Shown here in pieces: positions 18,417 through 27,028 of a DNA stretch of 64,000 nucleotides. The notes under the pieces are model-generated. The model was not told the DNA's origin, did not search any database, and saw only the letters and a list, made by a program, of their open reading frames with translations. The translations under genes and the position numbers were made by a program. The stretch comes from Rhodovibrionaceae bacterium (GTDB taxonomy: Bacteria > Pseudomonadota > Alphaproteobacteria > Kiloniellales > DSM-21159), in NCBI GenBank assembly GCA_028279885.1, contig JANQMX010000079.1, positions 62,001 through 126,000 on the forward strand, in the 5' to 3' direction. How positions within the stretch are numbered: the stretch's first letter is position 1; each line of letters begins with the position of its first letter.

Positions 18417-19229
18417 CTACTGGAACATCTCCGGGCTGCGGGCGGCGAGCTGCTGATAGATCGGTTGGAAGTGGAGCCAGCCGATGTACTCGCTGCCGAC
18501 ATGCTCGCGGCTGTAGCGGGCGCTTTCCGGCGGTACCTGGATGGGTTTGTGGCCGCTGGCGTCGACCATGAGCTGCTGGTGGCAGCAACGCTCTAGCGCG
18601 ATGAACCAGAAGGCGGCCGAGTCGATGCTGTGGCGGCTGGCGGTGAAGAGGCCGTGATTCTGATGCACCGCGGCCTTCACGCCCTCGAAGGCCTTGGCGA
18701 TGCGTGGGCCGGCGTCGTCCTCCACCGCAACGGCGCCAGCATCCTCGCGGATGACCGCATGGTCTTCGAAGAAGGCGCAGGCGTCCTGGGTGATGGGCTC
18801 GAGCGGCCGGCCGAGCGATGCGAAGGCGGTGCCGTAGAGCGAGTGGGCGTGGCACATGGCAAGGATGTCGGGATGCTCTTCGTGGACGGCGGCGTGCAGC
18901 ACAAAGCCTGCGCGGTTCACGGCGTAATCGCCCTCAATCACCGTGCCTTCGTGGTCGACCAGGATAAGGTTGGAGAGCGCCACCTGCTCGAAGTGGACCG
19001 CCATGGGGTTGGTCCAGTAGAGTTCGGGCCGCTCCGGGTCGCGGATGGTCAGGTGCCCGGCGAAGCCGTAGTCCAAGCCATGCACGGCAAAGGCGCGGCA
19101 GGCGGCGACCAGACGCTTCTTGCGGTCGAGCCGTTGCTCCTCCGGCGAGTTGAAGGCCGGCTCCTCGGGAAACTTCAGGCCGGGCTGCTCCGGCTGATAG
19201 ATCGAGACACGGTTTCCGAGATCGAGCAT
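18417..19229 (-). CDS. Class II aldolase/adducin family protein
   Basis: 270 residues. Metal ligands of the fuculose-phosphate aldolase fold are seen as H127 and H129 (CHAHS) and H192 (HQNHGLF). These proteins are zinc-dependent aldolases, epimerases or decarboxylases; this branch (with QPEQPGLKFP near the N-terminus) has no assigned substrate that I can name. ATG 19229 has GAGGAAA about 8 bases upstream and gives the family start; the frame upstream is open but arginine-rich and noncoding-like. Confidence 0.85.
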   Translation of the reverse strand: MLDLGNRVSIYQPEQPGLKFPEEPAFNSPEEQRLDRKKRLVAACRAFAVHGLDYGFAGHLTIRDPERPELYWTNPMAVHFEQVALSNLILVDHEGTVIEGDYAVNRAGFVLHAAVHEEHPDILAMCHAHSLYGTAFASLGRPLEPITQDACAFFEDHAVIREDAGAVAVEDDAGPRIAKAFEGVKAAVHQNHGLFTASRHSIDSAAFWFIALERCCHQQLMVDASGHKPIQVPPESARYSREHVGSEYIGWLHFQPIYQQLAARSPEMFQ

Positions 19230-19344
19230 GGGCGGTTTTCCTCGCTTTTTGGTGCGGCGTTCTCCTAAAGGTGTGACGGCGAGGCCGGCCTGGCCAGCCT
19301 TTTCTCGCCAATATCCAGGCGGCACGGGGTTGTGAGCGAGCGGG

Positions 19345-20955
19345 CTAGCTCGCCTTGCGAAGGGCGGCCGCCGGTGCCGACGTCGGCGTGCCGAAGCGCT
19401 GACCGGCATGGAGCGCGCTCAAGAGCTCGTAGTGGTCGGGCAGTTCCCGCAGCAGCTTGTCCCGTAGCTTGCCGATCTGCTCAAAGGCATAGAGCCCGGC
19501 CTCATCGTCAATCAACTGTGCCTTGGGCCAGTCGCCTTCCGGCCAAGAATCGTGCCCTGCCATCAGGAAGGTGTAGTGGTTGATGGAGAAGACCTCCGGG
19601 GGGAAGTCGAGATGGGTGGGCACCTTGTGCCGCCAGAGCGCGAGGTTGCGCTCAAGCTCTTCAGAGCGCTTCAGGCCGTACTTGTTGTCGCGCCAGAAGG
19701 CCGTGTCCTCCCGCGCCGTCATGCAATAGTGATAGACGATGAAGTCGCGCGTCGAGTCGTAGACCCGTGCCATGTGGGCGTTGTAGCGCTCTTGCAGGCT
19801 GGGTTTGCAGCTGCGGTCCGGGAAGTAGTGGGAGAGCTCGCGCAGGCCCGCTTCGACGATGTAGATGCCGGTGGACTCCAAGGGCTCGATGAAACCGCCG
19901 GCGAGGCCCATGGCGATGCAGTTCTTGACCCAGAGCCGCTCGTGCCGGCCGGTGCGCATCTTGATGTGCAGGGCCGGATTGGCGCCCTCCTCGTCGCCCA
20001 TGAATTGGCGCAACTCCCGCTCCGCCTCTTCCGGCGTCGTATGGTTGCTGGAATAGACGTAGCCGTGCGCGAAGCGAGTATAGAGCGGGATGGACCATGT
20101 CCAGCCGGCCTTCATCGCCGTTGCCTGGGTGTAGGGCGGCAGCTTGGTCGGCGCGGCCGGCCAGGGCTTGGAGATGGCAACGGCGCGGTCGCAGAGCAGG
20201 CTTTCGCGGAAGGAGTGAAAGGGCTCGCCCAGGGTTTTGTCGAGCAGCAGGGAGCGGAAGCCGGAGCAATCGAGATAGAGGTCAGCTTCGATCTCCTGCC
20301 CGCTTTCCAGCTTCAGGCGCTCGATGTAGCCCTCCTCATCCTGCTCGACCTCGACCATACGGTCGACTATCCGTTCCACACCGCGTTGCATGGCCATGTC
20401 GCGCAGGAAGCGGCCGAAGAGCTTTGCGTCCATATGATAGGCGTAGGCCGCCACCCGATCGTAGTTCGGCGTGTTTGGTCCCTTCGGCGCTTTGAAGGCA
20501 TCGCAGAGCGCCGGGTGCACAGCAAAGCTTTCGGTGAAATCTTCTTTGAAGGGGGCCAGGTTGCCTTCGCGGCGCCGCTTTAGCCAATAGCTCGCCGCCT
20601 CCACGTCGTTGGCGAAGGGCAGTATGCCGAAGGGGTTCATGAAGCTGTTGTTGGCGACCGTGCCCGGCGGGTGATGCCAATCGACGAACTTGATGCCGAG
20701 CTTGAAGGAGCAGTTGCAAGCGACCAGGAAGTCCCGCTCGTCGGCACCGATTTGCCGCAGCGTGGTGCGCAGGGAGGGGATGGTGGCCTCGCCGACGCCG
20801 ACGGTGCCGATATCCTCCGACTCCACCAGCGTAATGCGCAGCTGCTGCGTCGTCTTTGAGCCGAAGATGTTCGAGAGGTAGGCGGCCGAGAGCCAGCCGG
20901 CGGTGCCGCCACCGAGCACTGCGATGTGTCGAACCGGGCCGCTTCTCGTGGTCAT
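19345..20955 (-). CDS. Flavin-dependent tryptophan-type halogenase
   Basis: 536 residues. FAD-binding GGGTAGW starts at residue 15; the halogenase signature WTWSIP is at 285-290. K85 in CSFKLGIKF aligns with the catalytic Lys (K79 in PrnA/RebH), and E360 in EPLESTGI aligns with E346. An active FADH2-dependent halogenase is therefore likely; it needs a separate flavin reductase. The substrate may be tryptophan, peptide-bound tryptophan or another aromatic compound. It is divergent from a 2OG oxygenase-like gene across an AT-rich spacer, an arrangement that suggests a shared pathway. No biosynthetic assembly-line gene is nearby. Confidence 0.9.
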   Translation of the reverse strand: MTTRSGPVRHIAVLGGGTAGWLSAAYLSNIFGSKTTQQLRITLVESEDIGTVGVGEATIPSLRTTLRQIGADERDFLVACNCSFKLGIKFVDWHHPPGTVANNSFMNPFGILPFANDVEAASYWLKRRREGNLAPFKEDFTESFAVHPALCDAFKAPKGPNTPNYDRVAAYAYHMDAKLFGRFLRDMAMQRGVERIVDRMVEVEQDEEGYIERLKLESGQEIEADLYLDCSGFRSLLLDKTLGEPFHSFRESLLCDRAVAISKPWPAAPTKLPPYTQATAMKAGWTWSIPLYTRFAHGYVYSSNHTTPEEAERELRQFMGDEEGANPALHIKMRTGRHERLWVKNCIAMGLAGGFIEPLESTGIYIVEAGLRELSHYFPDRSCKPSLQERYNAHMARVYDSTRDFIVYHYCMTAREDTAFWRDNKYGLKRSEELERNLALWRHKVPTHLDFPPEVFSINHYTFLMAGHDSWPEGDWPKAQLIDDEAGLYAFEQIGKLRDKLLRELPDHYELLSALHAGQRFGTPTSAPAAALRKAS

Positions 20956-21390
20956 GCGCTCGCTTCTCTTTCTATAAAACAGCCTTTAGTAGAGATTAGA
21001 AAGAGTCATTGATTGTGGCAGAATAGTGATTCTGGTTTGTGCTATACGGTTGAATTTCTTGTGCGCGAAAGTCATCACTGCGTTGAATTTCAGTGATAAA
21101 TGGGTGTTTCCTTGCCCCTGTGCGGCGCGTTGGCCTTGACTTGCCTTTGGCGCGACATAAGGCCGGTGAGTCAGCCTTTGTTGCCTTTCTACACTGTGTA
21201 TTTTCTCTTTTAAGTAGCTAATACACTAACATGCGGGGAAAGCGGGGCGGCTCAACGGCGGCCGTTCGCTTGGTCGCAGCACGTAGAGATCATCTCCGCA
21301 GCCGGGTTATTTGCAGCTTCGATTGTCGATGTTGCACGCCGCGTCTAGATTTGCGCGTTCTGAGACTTGGATACTTGAAGTCCCGCCCGG
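20956..21390. promoter_or_regulatory. AT-rich divergent promoter region with an 11-bp palindrome
   Basis: This 435-base spacer between the halogenase and the 2OG-oxygenase gene is clearly richer in A/T than its neighbours, mainly at 20970-21110 and 21180-21230. It must hold both promoters. TACACTGTGTA at 21190-21200 is a perfect palindrome, with a related AATACACTAAC about 20 bases downstream, so an operator is plausible. I see no gene in it. Confidence 0.5.
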
Positions 21391-22059
21391 ATGTTCGCAC
21401 AGACCAGTATCATCAATCCCTTTCCCATCCCCGTCTGGATTCACCTGGTGGAGGCGGAGCAGGCGGCACGCATCAACGAGGCGGCGCTCAAGCTGGTGGC
21501 GGAGGCCAAGGCCGCCATGCCGCCGATGCCGCCGACCCAGCAGTGGCAGACGCCCAACGACCTGCAGACCCGGCCGGAGCTCGAGGAGCTCAACGGCCTC
21601 GTCGAGGTGGCGACCCGCGGCATCCTCACGCAGCTCGGGGTGGAGTACGGCTCCTTCATGATCACCGGCTGCTGGGCCAACATCCTGCCCAAGGGCTCGC
21701 AGCCCCATCCGAGGCACACCCATCCGAACAACTATCTCAGCGGTGTCTACTACGTTCAGGTGCCGAAGGGCGGGGAGGGGATCGTCTTTCACGACCCCAA
21801 GCCCCAAACCAATGTCATCGCGCCGCGGGTCCGCGCGCCCAACGCGTTCAATTCGCGCCAGGCGACCCTGCCGGTTCAGCCCGGCATGCTGGTCATGTTT
21901 CCCTCCTGGCTAGCGCACTCGGTGCCGGGCCACGACGGCGAGCGCGACCGGGTGAGCGTCAGCTTCAACGTGATGTTCACCCAGTTCGCCGAAGAGCTCA
22001 GTAAGCCACGTTGGACCTTCGAAGCGCCCTCTTTAGAGGACGGGGAGCAGGGCTCATAG
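21391..22059 (+). CDS. Putative 2OG-Fe(II) oxygenase (TIGR02466-like)
   Basis: 222 residues. The pattern INPFPIPVW at the N-terminus, HPRHTHPNNYLSGVYYV in the centre, and GMLVMFPSWLAHSV plus RVSVSFN near the end is that of the TIGR02466/2OG-FeII_Oxy_5 family of putative Fe(II)/2-oxoglutarate oxygenases. H residues in HTHPN and HSV are candidate metal ligands. It is divergent from the halogenase. No good ribosome-binding site is visible before ATG 21391, which is the most N-terminal start that fits the family. Confidence 0.8.
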   Translation: MFAQTSIINPFPIPVWIHLVEAEQAARINEAALKLVAEAKAAMPPMPPTQQWQTPNDLQTRPELEELNGLVEVATRGILTQLGVEYGSFMITGCWANILPKGSQPHPRHTHPNNYLSGVYYVQVPKGGEGIVFHDPKPQTNVIAPRVRAPNAFNSRQATLPVQPGMLVMFPSWLAHSVPGHDGERDRVSVSFNVMFTQFAEELSKPRWTFEAPSLEDGEQGS

Positions 22060-22072
22060 CCGTCCGGTCGGT

Positions 22073-23992
22073 TTACCAGCTGCCGCCGCCGCCACCGCCG
22101 CCGCCGCCACCGGAGAAGCCGCCACCTCCGGAGCCGCTGCGGCGTGAAGGTGCAGAGGTTGAGGAAACGGCACTGCCCAGGTTGCGATCGAAGCGGTCGA
22201 TATCGAAATGCCCCCGACCGCGATACCAGTTCGGCATGCTGGTCGCGCCAACCACGTCGGCGAACTGCGCGCTCCACTGATGGGCGAGCCCCAAAGCGAT
22301 GGCATAGGGCAGGAGTTTTTCAAAGTGCTCGGGCGTGCGCTCAGGCGGGTTGAGCAGATTGAGCCGCTCTTCCTCGGCGGTGCCGAGATACAGCGCGAAG
22401 CCCTCGATGTGGTCGAGCAGTTTGCGCCCCGCCTTGGTCGGCCTGGCCATCAAGAGATGGAACAGAGCAACCAGAAAGCCGAACACAGCGCCGGAGCCGA
22501 GCATCACGATGTCGAGCGCGCTGCCTGCCGGCGAGGGTAGCGCCGCCAGATGAGTCCAACCGCTGAGGAAGATGCCAGCGAAGAAAGGCACAACGAAAAG
22601 CAGCGCGGCCAGCAGCCTGCCAAAGCTGCGCGGCAGCCTCAGCGGCATGGTGAGCAGGCCGGAGACCAAAAGGCCCAAGAAGCCGGCGCCGCCCGCAGCA
22701 ATGAGCCACGGAGCCAAGTGCTCAAACGCACTCGGTATGGTCTGCCAAGTCAGCAGCAGCAGGACGGTCGCCGTGGCCGCCCCGATGCCAGCTCCAATCA
22801 GAGTGTAGAGGGTGTTGCGTAGGAAGCTGGCGCCATAGTGCTCTTCCTTGAGCTGCCCTTTGAGAGCGCGGCGCGCTCTGTCCATGCGCTTGCCGTTGGT
22901 CTTGTCGCCCGTCAGCTCCAGGCGACCGCCGGAGGAGAACAGCCTGCCATAGGCAGCACGCTCTGCCGGGGTCAGGCCTTTGTCAGCGGCGCCAAGCGGC
23001 TCAAGGAAATAGCTGTGGCTCTTGAAGAAGCCTTGTTCGCCCTCTTCGACAATGCGCAGGGCGCCCTTCACGGCCATGCTGACAATGGCGGCGGTCATGC
23101 AGCGGTTGTCGAAGCTTTGCTCTTCGATGTAGCGCGCGGCGGCGGGACCGATGCCCTTGGGCGGCCCGAACTCGGGATAGATGGCGCCGCCCTTGGGATC
23201 CCGGCCGACCAGTAGCCAGCAGACGAAGAGCGCAAGGGCGCCGGCCAAGGTGCCCGCGATACCGGCCGCTTGGTCATAGGACAGGCCGAAGACTTCGCGC
23301 GGGGGCGGCAGAGCGACAAGGCCCTTCGGCCAGGCGACGGCGATGGTGAAGTCGTTGCCCGGCCGGACCGCCGCAGTCGTCCGTGCGCGATAGAGGCCTG
23401 GGGCAACCTCGGTTACCTCGACGTCGCGGCCTTGGGTGCCCGGTGGCCCGCTGTAGGCCGCGTGCTGCAGAATCTCGGCGCGGTCCGGCAGGGTGACGGT
23501 GGCGCTGGCCGTTTCGATGGGAAAGGCCCAACGGTGACCGGTGACGTTCCAATAGAGCTCGTCGAAGTCGGGGAAGCCGCGCAGCTGCCCGTCGGTGTGA
23601 TAACGCAGTTCGTAGGTCTGCTGCGAGGGGGAAGGGAGGATGACATCGGCTTGGCCGATGCGCACCCGCGTATGACCGTTCTCGCGCAGCAGCGTGTAGG
23701 GCTCCGCCTGGCCATTGCGGGTGACCGAGAGCACTTCGAAGGTGACCGGCGCGCGACCACCCGAGGCGGTCGGGCTGGTCAGCGGAAAGTCGCGGAAGAT
23801 GCCGCGCTTGGTGAGCCCTGCCCCAAGCCGGTAGTCGATGGTCTCGGTGACATCGAGGCTGCCGTCGGGCAGAACCCGGACCTCCGCGTGGAAGCGCGTG
23901 ATCTCTTCCGAGGCCTGCGCCGCCTGCGGCAGCAGCAGGCAGCAGATCAGCGCAATAGAGGCGAGCAGGGTGAAAGCGTGAAGGCGCGTCAT
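22073..23992 (-). CDS. DUF2207 membrane protein with glycine-rich tail
   Basis: 639 residues: signal peptide (ending AAQA), a periplasmic DUF2207 beta-domain (start EEITRFHAEVRVLPDGSLDV), a membrane segment near residues 245-265, a cytoplasmic region, then hydrophobic spans around 420-510. It ends in FSGGGGGGGGGGSW, the glycine-rich, W-terminated tail common in LemA-linked DUF2207 proteins. The function is unknown; such genes accompany lemA. It is third in the lemA-DUF2207-DUF2207 set, 20 bases after its paralogue. Confidence 0.85.
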   Translation of the reverse strand: MTRLHAFTLLASIALICCLLLPQAAQASEEITRFHAEVRVLPDGSLDVTETIDYRLGAGLTKRGIFRDFPLTSPTASGGRAPVTFEVLSVTRNGQAEPYTLLRENGHTRVRIGQADVILPSPSQQTYELRYHTDGQLRGFPDFDELYWNVTGHRWAFPIETASATVTLPDRAEILQHAAYSGPPGTQGRDVEVTEVAPGLYRARTTAAVRPGNDFTIAVAWPKGLVALPPPREVFGLSYDQAAGIAGTLAGALALFVCWLLVGRDPKGGAIYPEFGPPKGIGPAAARYIEEQSFDNRCMTAAIVSMAVKGALRIVEEGEQGFFKSHSYFLEPLGAADKGLTPAERAAYGRLFSSGGRLELTGDKTNGKRMDRARRALKGQLKEEHYGASFLRNTLYTLIGAGIGAATATVLLLLTWQTIPSAFEHLAPWLIAAGGAGFLGLLVSGLLTMPLRLPRSFGRLLAALLFVVPFFAGIFLSGWTHLAALPSPAGSALDIVMLGSGAVFGFLVALFHLLMARPTKAGRKLLDHIEGFALYLGTAEEERLNLLNPPERTPEHFEKLLPYAIALGLAHQWSAQFADVVGATSMPNWYRGRGHFDIDRFDRNLGSAVSSTSAPSRRSGSGGGGFSGGGGGGGGGGSW

Positions 23993-24012
23993 CGTCGCTA
24001 CCGCTGACTGTT

Positions 24013-25911
24013 TCAGCTTTCGTGTTCTATCGCCGTTCTGACCGCGTCGATCAGGTTTTGGTCGACCTCGTAGGGCAGAAGGTCATCGTAGTTGCCGAAC
24101 CAGTGTTGTCCCGAAGTCGACGACAGGACACCGGAAAACTCCATAGTCCAGGCCCCCGGATCGCCCAGGGCAACAATGTAGGGGCGTAGTTTTTCCAAAC
24201 GCTCGGGCGTCGTTTCGGGTTGGTCGAAGAACTTCGAACGCTCCTCCTCAGCGGTACGAAGATAAAGCGCGAAGCCTTCTAGTCGATCCAACAACCGACG
24301 ACCGCTTTTCGTCGGCGCAGGCATGATGCGGACGAAGAAAATGACGATGACGCCAAACAAGGCGCCGGATGCCATAGCTGCAAGGTGGATGCCGCTCGTC
24401 TGCCCGCCGCGAGCATCCTCAAACAGAGAGCTCCCGACGAAATACAAGCCGAGAATCACCGGCACGAGAAAGACCAGCAATGATAATGTCTCGTTGATGC
24501 TTCTCGGCCGGCTCTCGGTCAAACTGAAGAGGAGATATCCGAGGAAGCCGATCACTAAGGTTAGGATCATCGAGCCACTCCACATGGTAAGCGGATAGCT
24601 CTCACCCTCTGTGTTGCCGCTAAGCTGTGGAAGCAGCAGGATCGCGGCAATGACGCCGACCCCAATACCCGCTAAACTATATCCGCCATTCCAGGCATAG
24701 TTTTTTCCGCGCTGTTCTGCTGCAAGCCAGGATGATGCTGCGACATAGGCACGGTCCACGCGCGGCCCGTTAGCTCTGTCGCTAACGAGCGTGAGATTAT
24801 CAGGAGTTGGGAACATAGCGTTGTAGATTGCGCGTTCGACGAGAGTCAGGTGTTTTCCCTTTGCGCCTAACGGTTCCAGTCGAAAGTCTTGATATCTCAT
24901 AGGGCTGTTCGAACGTCGTTCTACAATACGCAGCGCGCCTTTCGCAGCCATGTTCAAGATGGCCGCGGTTAGGCAGCGATCATCGTATCCCGCTTCCAGC
25001 GTGTAGCGTGCTTCCGCCGGACCGATACCGTTGGGTGGCTCGAACTCGGGGTAGATAACGCCTAGTTTCGGATCACGTCCGACGGCTAGCCAGAATGCCA
25101 GAAGAGTTAAGCCGCCAACTAGGGTCGGCGTGAAGAGCAAAGGCCAATTGTCCGGCAGCCCTGCCGGTTGGGTCTTACGGGGCCTCTGCGATCTCGACTT
25201 CGACGGCAGCTGCCGTTGTGGTGGTTGGACCGTCGGCAGTATCTGCCAAGCGAGAGTTACAGCAAAGCTCTCGCCTGCAGCGAGCACTTGGTCGGTCGAA
25301 GTCTGCAGGGACCCACCCGCTGCTTCACTCATGTCCAGAGTTGTCGCTTGCCCATCCGGCCGGTGTCTTTCAGCCCTTTGCAGGCCGAGTGATATGTTCT
25401 GGGGCAAAGTGACGGTGACGCTGGCAGCCTGGATGGGAATGCGCCAGTGCTCGCCGGTCACGCTCCAATTGAGAACGTCTTGACCATCGAAGGCCTGAAC
25501 CCGGCCCCCGGTACGATAGCGGATTTCGTAGAGCTGTTCTGAAGGAGCGGGAAGGTCTCCTTCTACCGGCCCAACGCTGATGCGGGCTAGGCCGCTCTGC
25601 CGCACAATCCTGTAGCGCTCCGGTTGACCATTGCGCGAGACCGAAACGATCGTGAAGGTGACCCGCGCGGGCAGGTCGGATGCGGTGCGGACGTTCATCG
25701 AGAGGTCCCGGTCAATGCCGCGCGTTTCGACACCGACGCCGATGGCGTAGCGGATGGTCTCGGTGACATCGAGCGTGCCATCCGGCAGCACCTCGATATC
25801 TGCGTGGAAGGAGAGGATTTCCTCAGAGGCCTGAGCTTGCGGTGGGAGAAACAGGCAGAAGAGGGCAGAAACAAACGCGAAGAGGCAGGCCGCACGGGCC
25901 CACGTGCGCAT
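24013..25911 (-). CDS. DUF2207 membrane protein, paralogue without glycine tail
   Basis: 632 residues, with the same architecture as its neighbour: signal peptide ending AQA, DUF2207 domain (EEILSFHADIEVLPDGTLDV), a span near 260 and spans around 415-500. It ends in ordinary sequence (VRTAIEHES) rather than a glycine tail. Its DNA is visibly less G+C-rich and its codon choice less biased than its neighbour's, suggesting faster drift or separate origin. Its ATG overlaps the lemA stop in TGATG, so translation is coupled. Confidence 0.85.
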   Translation of the reverse strand: MRTWARAACLFAFVSALFCLFLPPQAQASEEILSFHADIEVLPDGTLDVTETIRYAIGVGVETRGIDRDLSMNVRTASDLPARVTFTIVSVSRNGQPERYRIVRQSGLARISVGPVEGDLPAPSEQLYEIRYRTGGRVQAFDGQDVLNWSVTGEHWRIPIQAASVTVTLPQNISLGLQRAERHRPDGQATTLDMSEAAGGSLQTSTDQVLAAGESFAVTLAWQILPTVQPPQRQLPSKSRSQRPRKTQPAGLPDNWPLLFTPTLVGGLTLLAFWLAVGRDPKLGVIYPEFEPPNGIGPAEARYTLEAGYDDRCLTAAILNMAAKGALRIVERRSNSPMRYQDFRLEPLGAKGKHLTLVERAIYNAMFPTPDNLTLVSDRANGPRVDRAYVAASSWLAAEQRGKNYAWNGGYSLAGIGVGVIAAILLLPQLSGNTEGESYPLTMWSGSMILTLVIGFLGYLLFSLTESRPRSINETLSLLVFLVPVILGLYFVGSSLFEDARGGQTSGIHLAAMASGALFGVIVIFFVRIMPAPTKSGRRLLDRLEGFALYLRTAEEERSKFFDQPETTPERLEKLRPYIVALGDPGAWTMEFSGVLSSTSGQHWFGNYDDLLPYEVDQNLIDAVRTAIEHES

Positions 25912-26465
25912 CAGTCGAACTTCACCACCGGCACGGCGCGGTGGTGCGGGTCCTGGATCTCGAAGTACTCGGCGCGTTGGAAGCGGAACTGCTTGGCGAT
26001 TAGGTTGCTGGGAAAGACCTCGATCAAGGTGTTGAGATGACGGACGGCGCCGTTGTAGTAGCGCCGCGCCTTTTCGATCAGGTCTTCGGTCTCGGCGAGC
26101 TGTTCCTGCAGTTCGCGGAAGTTCGCATCGGCCTTGAGGTCCGGGTAGTCCTCGGCCACGGCGAAGAGCCGGCCGATGGCGGCGGTCAGGAGGTTCTCGG
26201 CAGCGCCGGTTTCCTCCAGGCCGGAGGCCTTGCCGACCTGCGCGCGCGCCTCGGTCACTTCCTCGAAGACCTTGCTCTCGTGGCGCGCGTAGCCCTTCAC
26301 CGTCTCGACAAGGTTGGGAATGAGGTTGGAGCGCCGCTTGAGCTGCACCTCGATGCCGCTCCAGCCTTCCTCCACCAGGTTGCGGGCCCTCACCAGCCGG
26401 TTGTAGAGCAGCACGACAAAGAGTGCGACGGCGGCCAGGGCGGACAGAACCAACAGGAATTCCAA
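25911..26465 (-). CDS. lemA: LemA family protein
   Basis: 184 residues, normal for LemA: one N-terminal membrane helix (EFLLVLSALAAVALFVVLLYN region) followed by a helical bundle with SGIEVQLKRRSNLIPNLVE and ARRYYNGAVRHLN, the two family hallmarks. The frame is open upstream, but the family start coincides with a TTG at 26465 preceded by GAGGG at 7 bases, so I prefer TTG. It is first in a set with two DUF2207 genes and is thought to work at the envelope. Confidence 0.88.
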   Translation of the reverse strand: MEFLLVLSALAAVALFVVLLYNRLVRARNLVEEGWSGIEVQLKRRSNLIPNLVETVKGYARHESKVFEEVTEARAQVGKASGLEETGAAENLLTAAIGRLFAVAEDYPDLKADANFRELQEQLAETEDLIEKARRYYNGAVRHLNTLIEVFPSNLIAKQFRFQRAEYFEIQDPHHRAVPVVKFD

Positions 26466-27028
26466 AGGACAGCCCTCTTTCTTGCGAGTCTCAGTCGGCA
26501 CAACAGCATAGCGCGAACCTTTCCCGCTACCATGCTTTGGTTGTGGTCTGCTTAACCCTCTTGGCGTCGCGAGCAGAAGACCGCGTGCCTTCGGGAACAA
26601 CAATTCAAGGCAACTACTTCGGCGGGTGACAGATACTACAAGTAAACTTCCGGATAGGGGCAGGATTGCTTACCTATTACACGAAATTTTTATGTAGTAA
26701 CTTACGCAATAATTCTGTAACGTGAACGTCACCAAGGTGCTTGGTGCAAGGGGCTCTTCCATGACGAGGAATCGATTGAGCACGCGGCTGCCGGTAGTCG
26801 GCCGCCGCGTGGGGCCTGCTGTGCCCATTCCCTTGTGGAGTGAAGCGCGCGAGGCAGGCTGACGGTCGCGATTGGCTCTGGCTCAAACGGCTGCCGGTAG
26901 GCGGCTGGGCGGGGCCACTCCACGACGATCGCTCGGGGGTGCTCGCTTGGGGAGCGATAGGGCGGCAAACGCCGTCCGATGGGGCTGGTGCAGGCGGCGG
27001 CGACGGTCTGTTGCCGCCGCCTGTTTCG
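26466..27028. promoter_or_regulatory. Intergenic region with dyads and a hairpin
   Basis: 563 bases between lemA and the GH3-family gene; no convincing gene. An AT-rich section (26636-26720) probably contains the lemA promoter. Two adjoining dyads follow: GTAACGT-GA-ACGTCAC (26717-26732, one mismatch) and CACCAAG-GTG-CTTGGTG (26730-26746, perfect). CAGGCGGCGGC (26991-27001) pairs perfectly with GCCGCCGCCTG (27013-27023) just beyond the GH3 stop and is the likely transcription end of that operon, although it lacks a long T-run on that strand. Confidence 0.45.

Noticed and set aside
26760-26861. A 33-codon frame starting ATGACGAGGAATCG in the lemA-GH3 spacer
   Set aside because: No ribosome-binding site or hydrophobic pattern; composition resembles noncoding GC-rich DNA.
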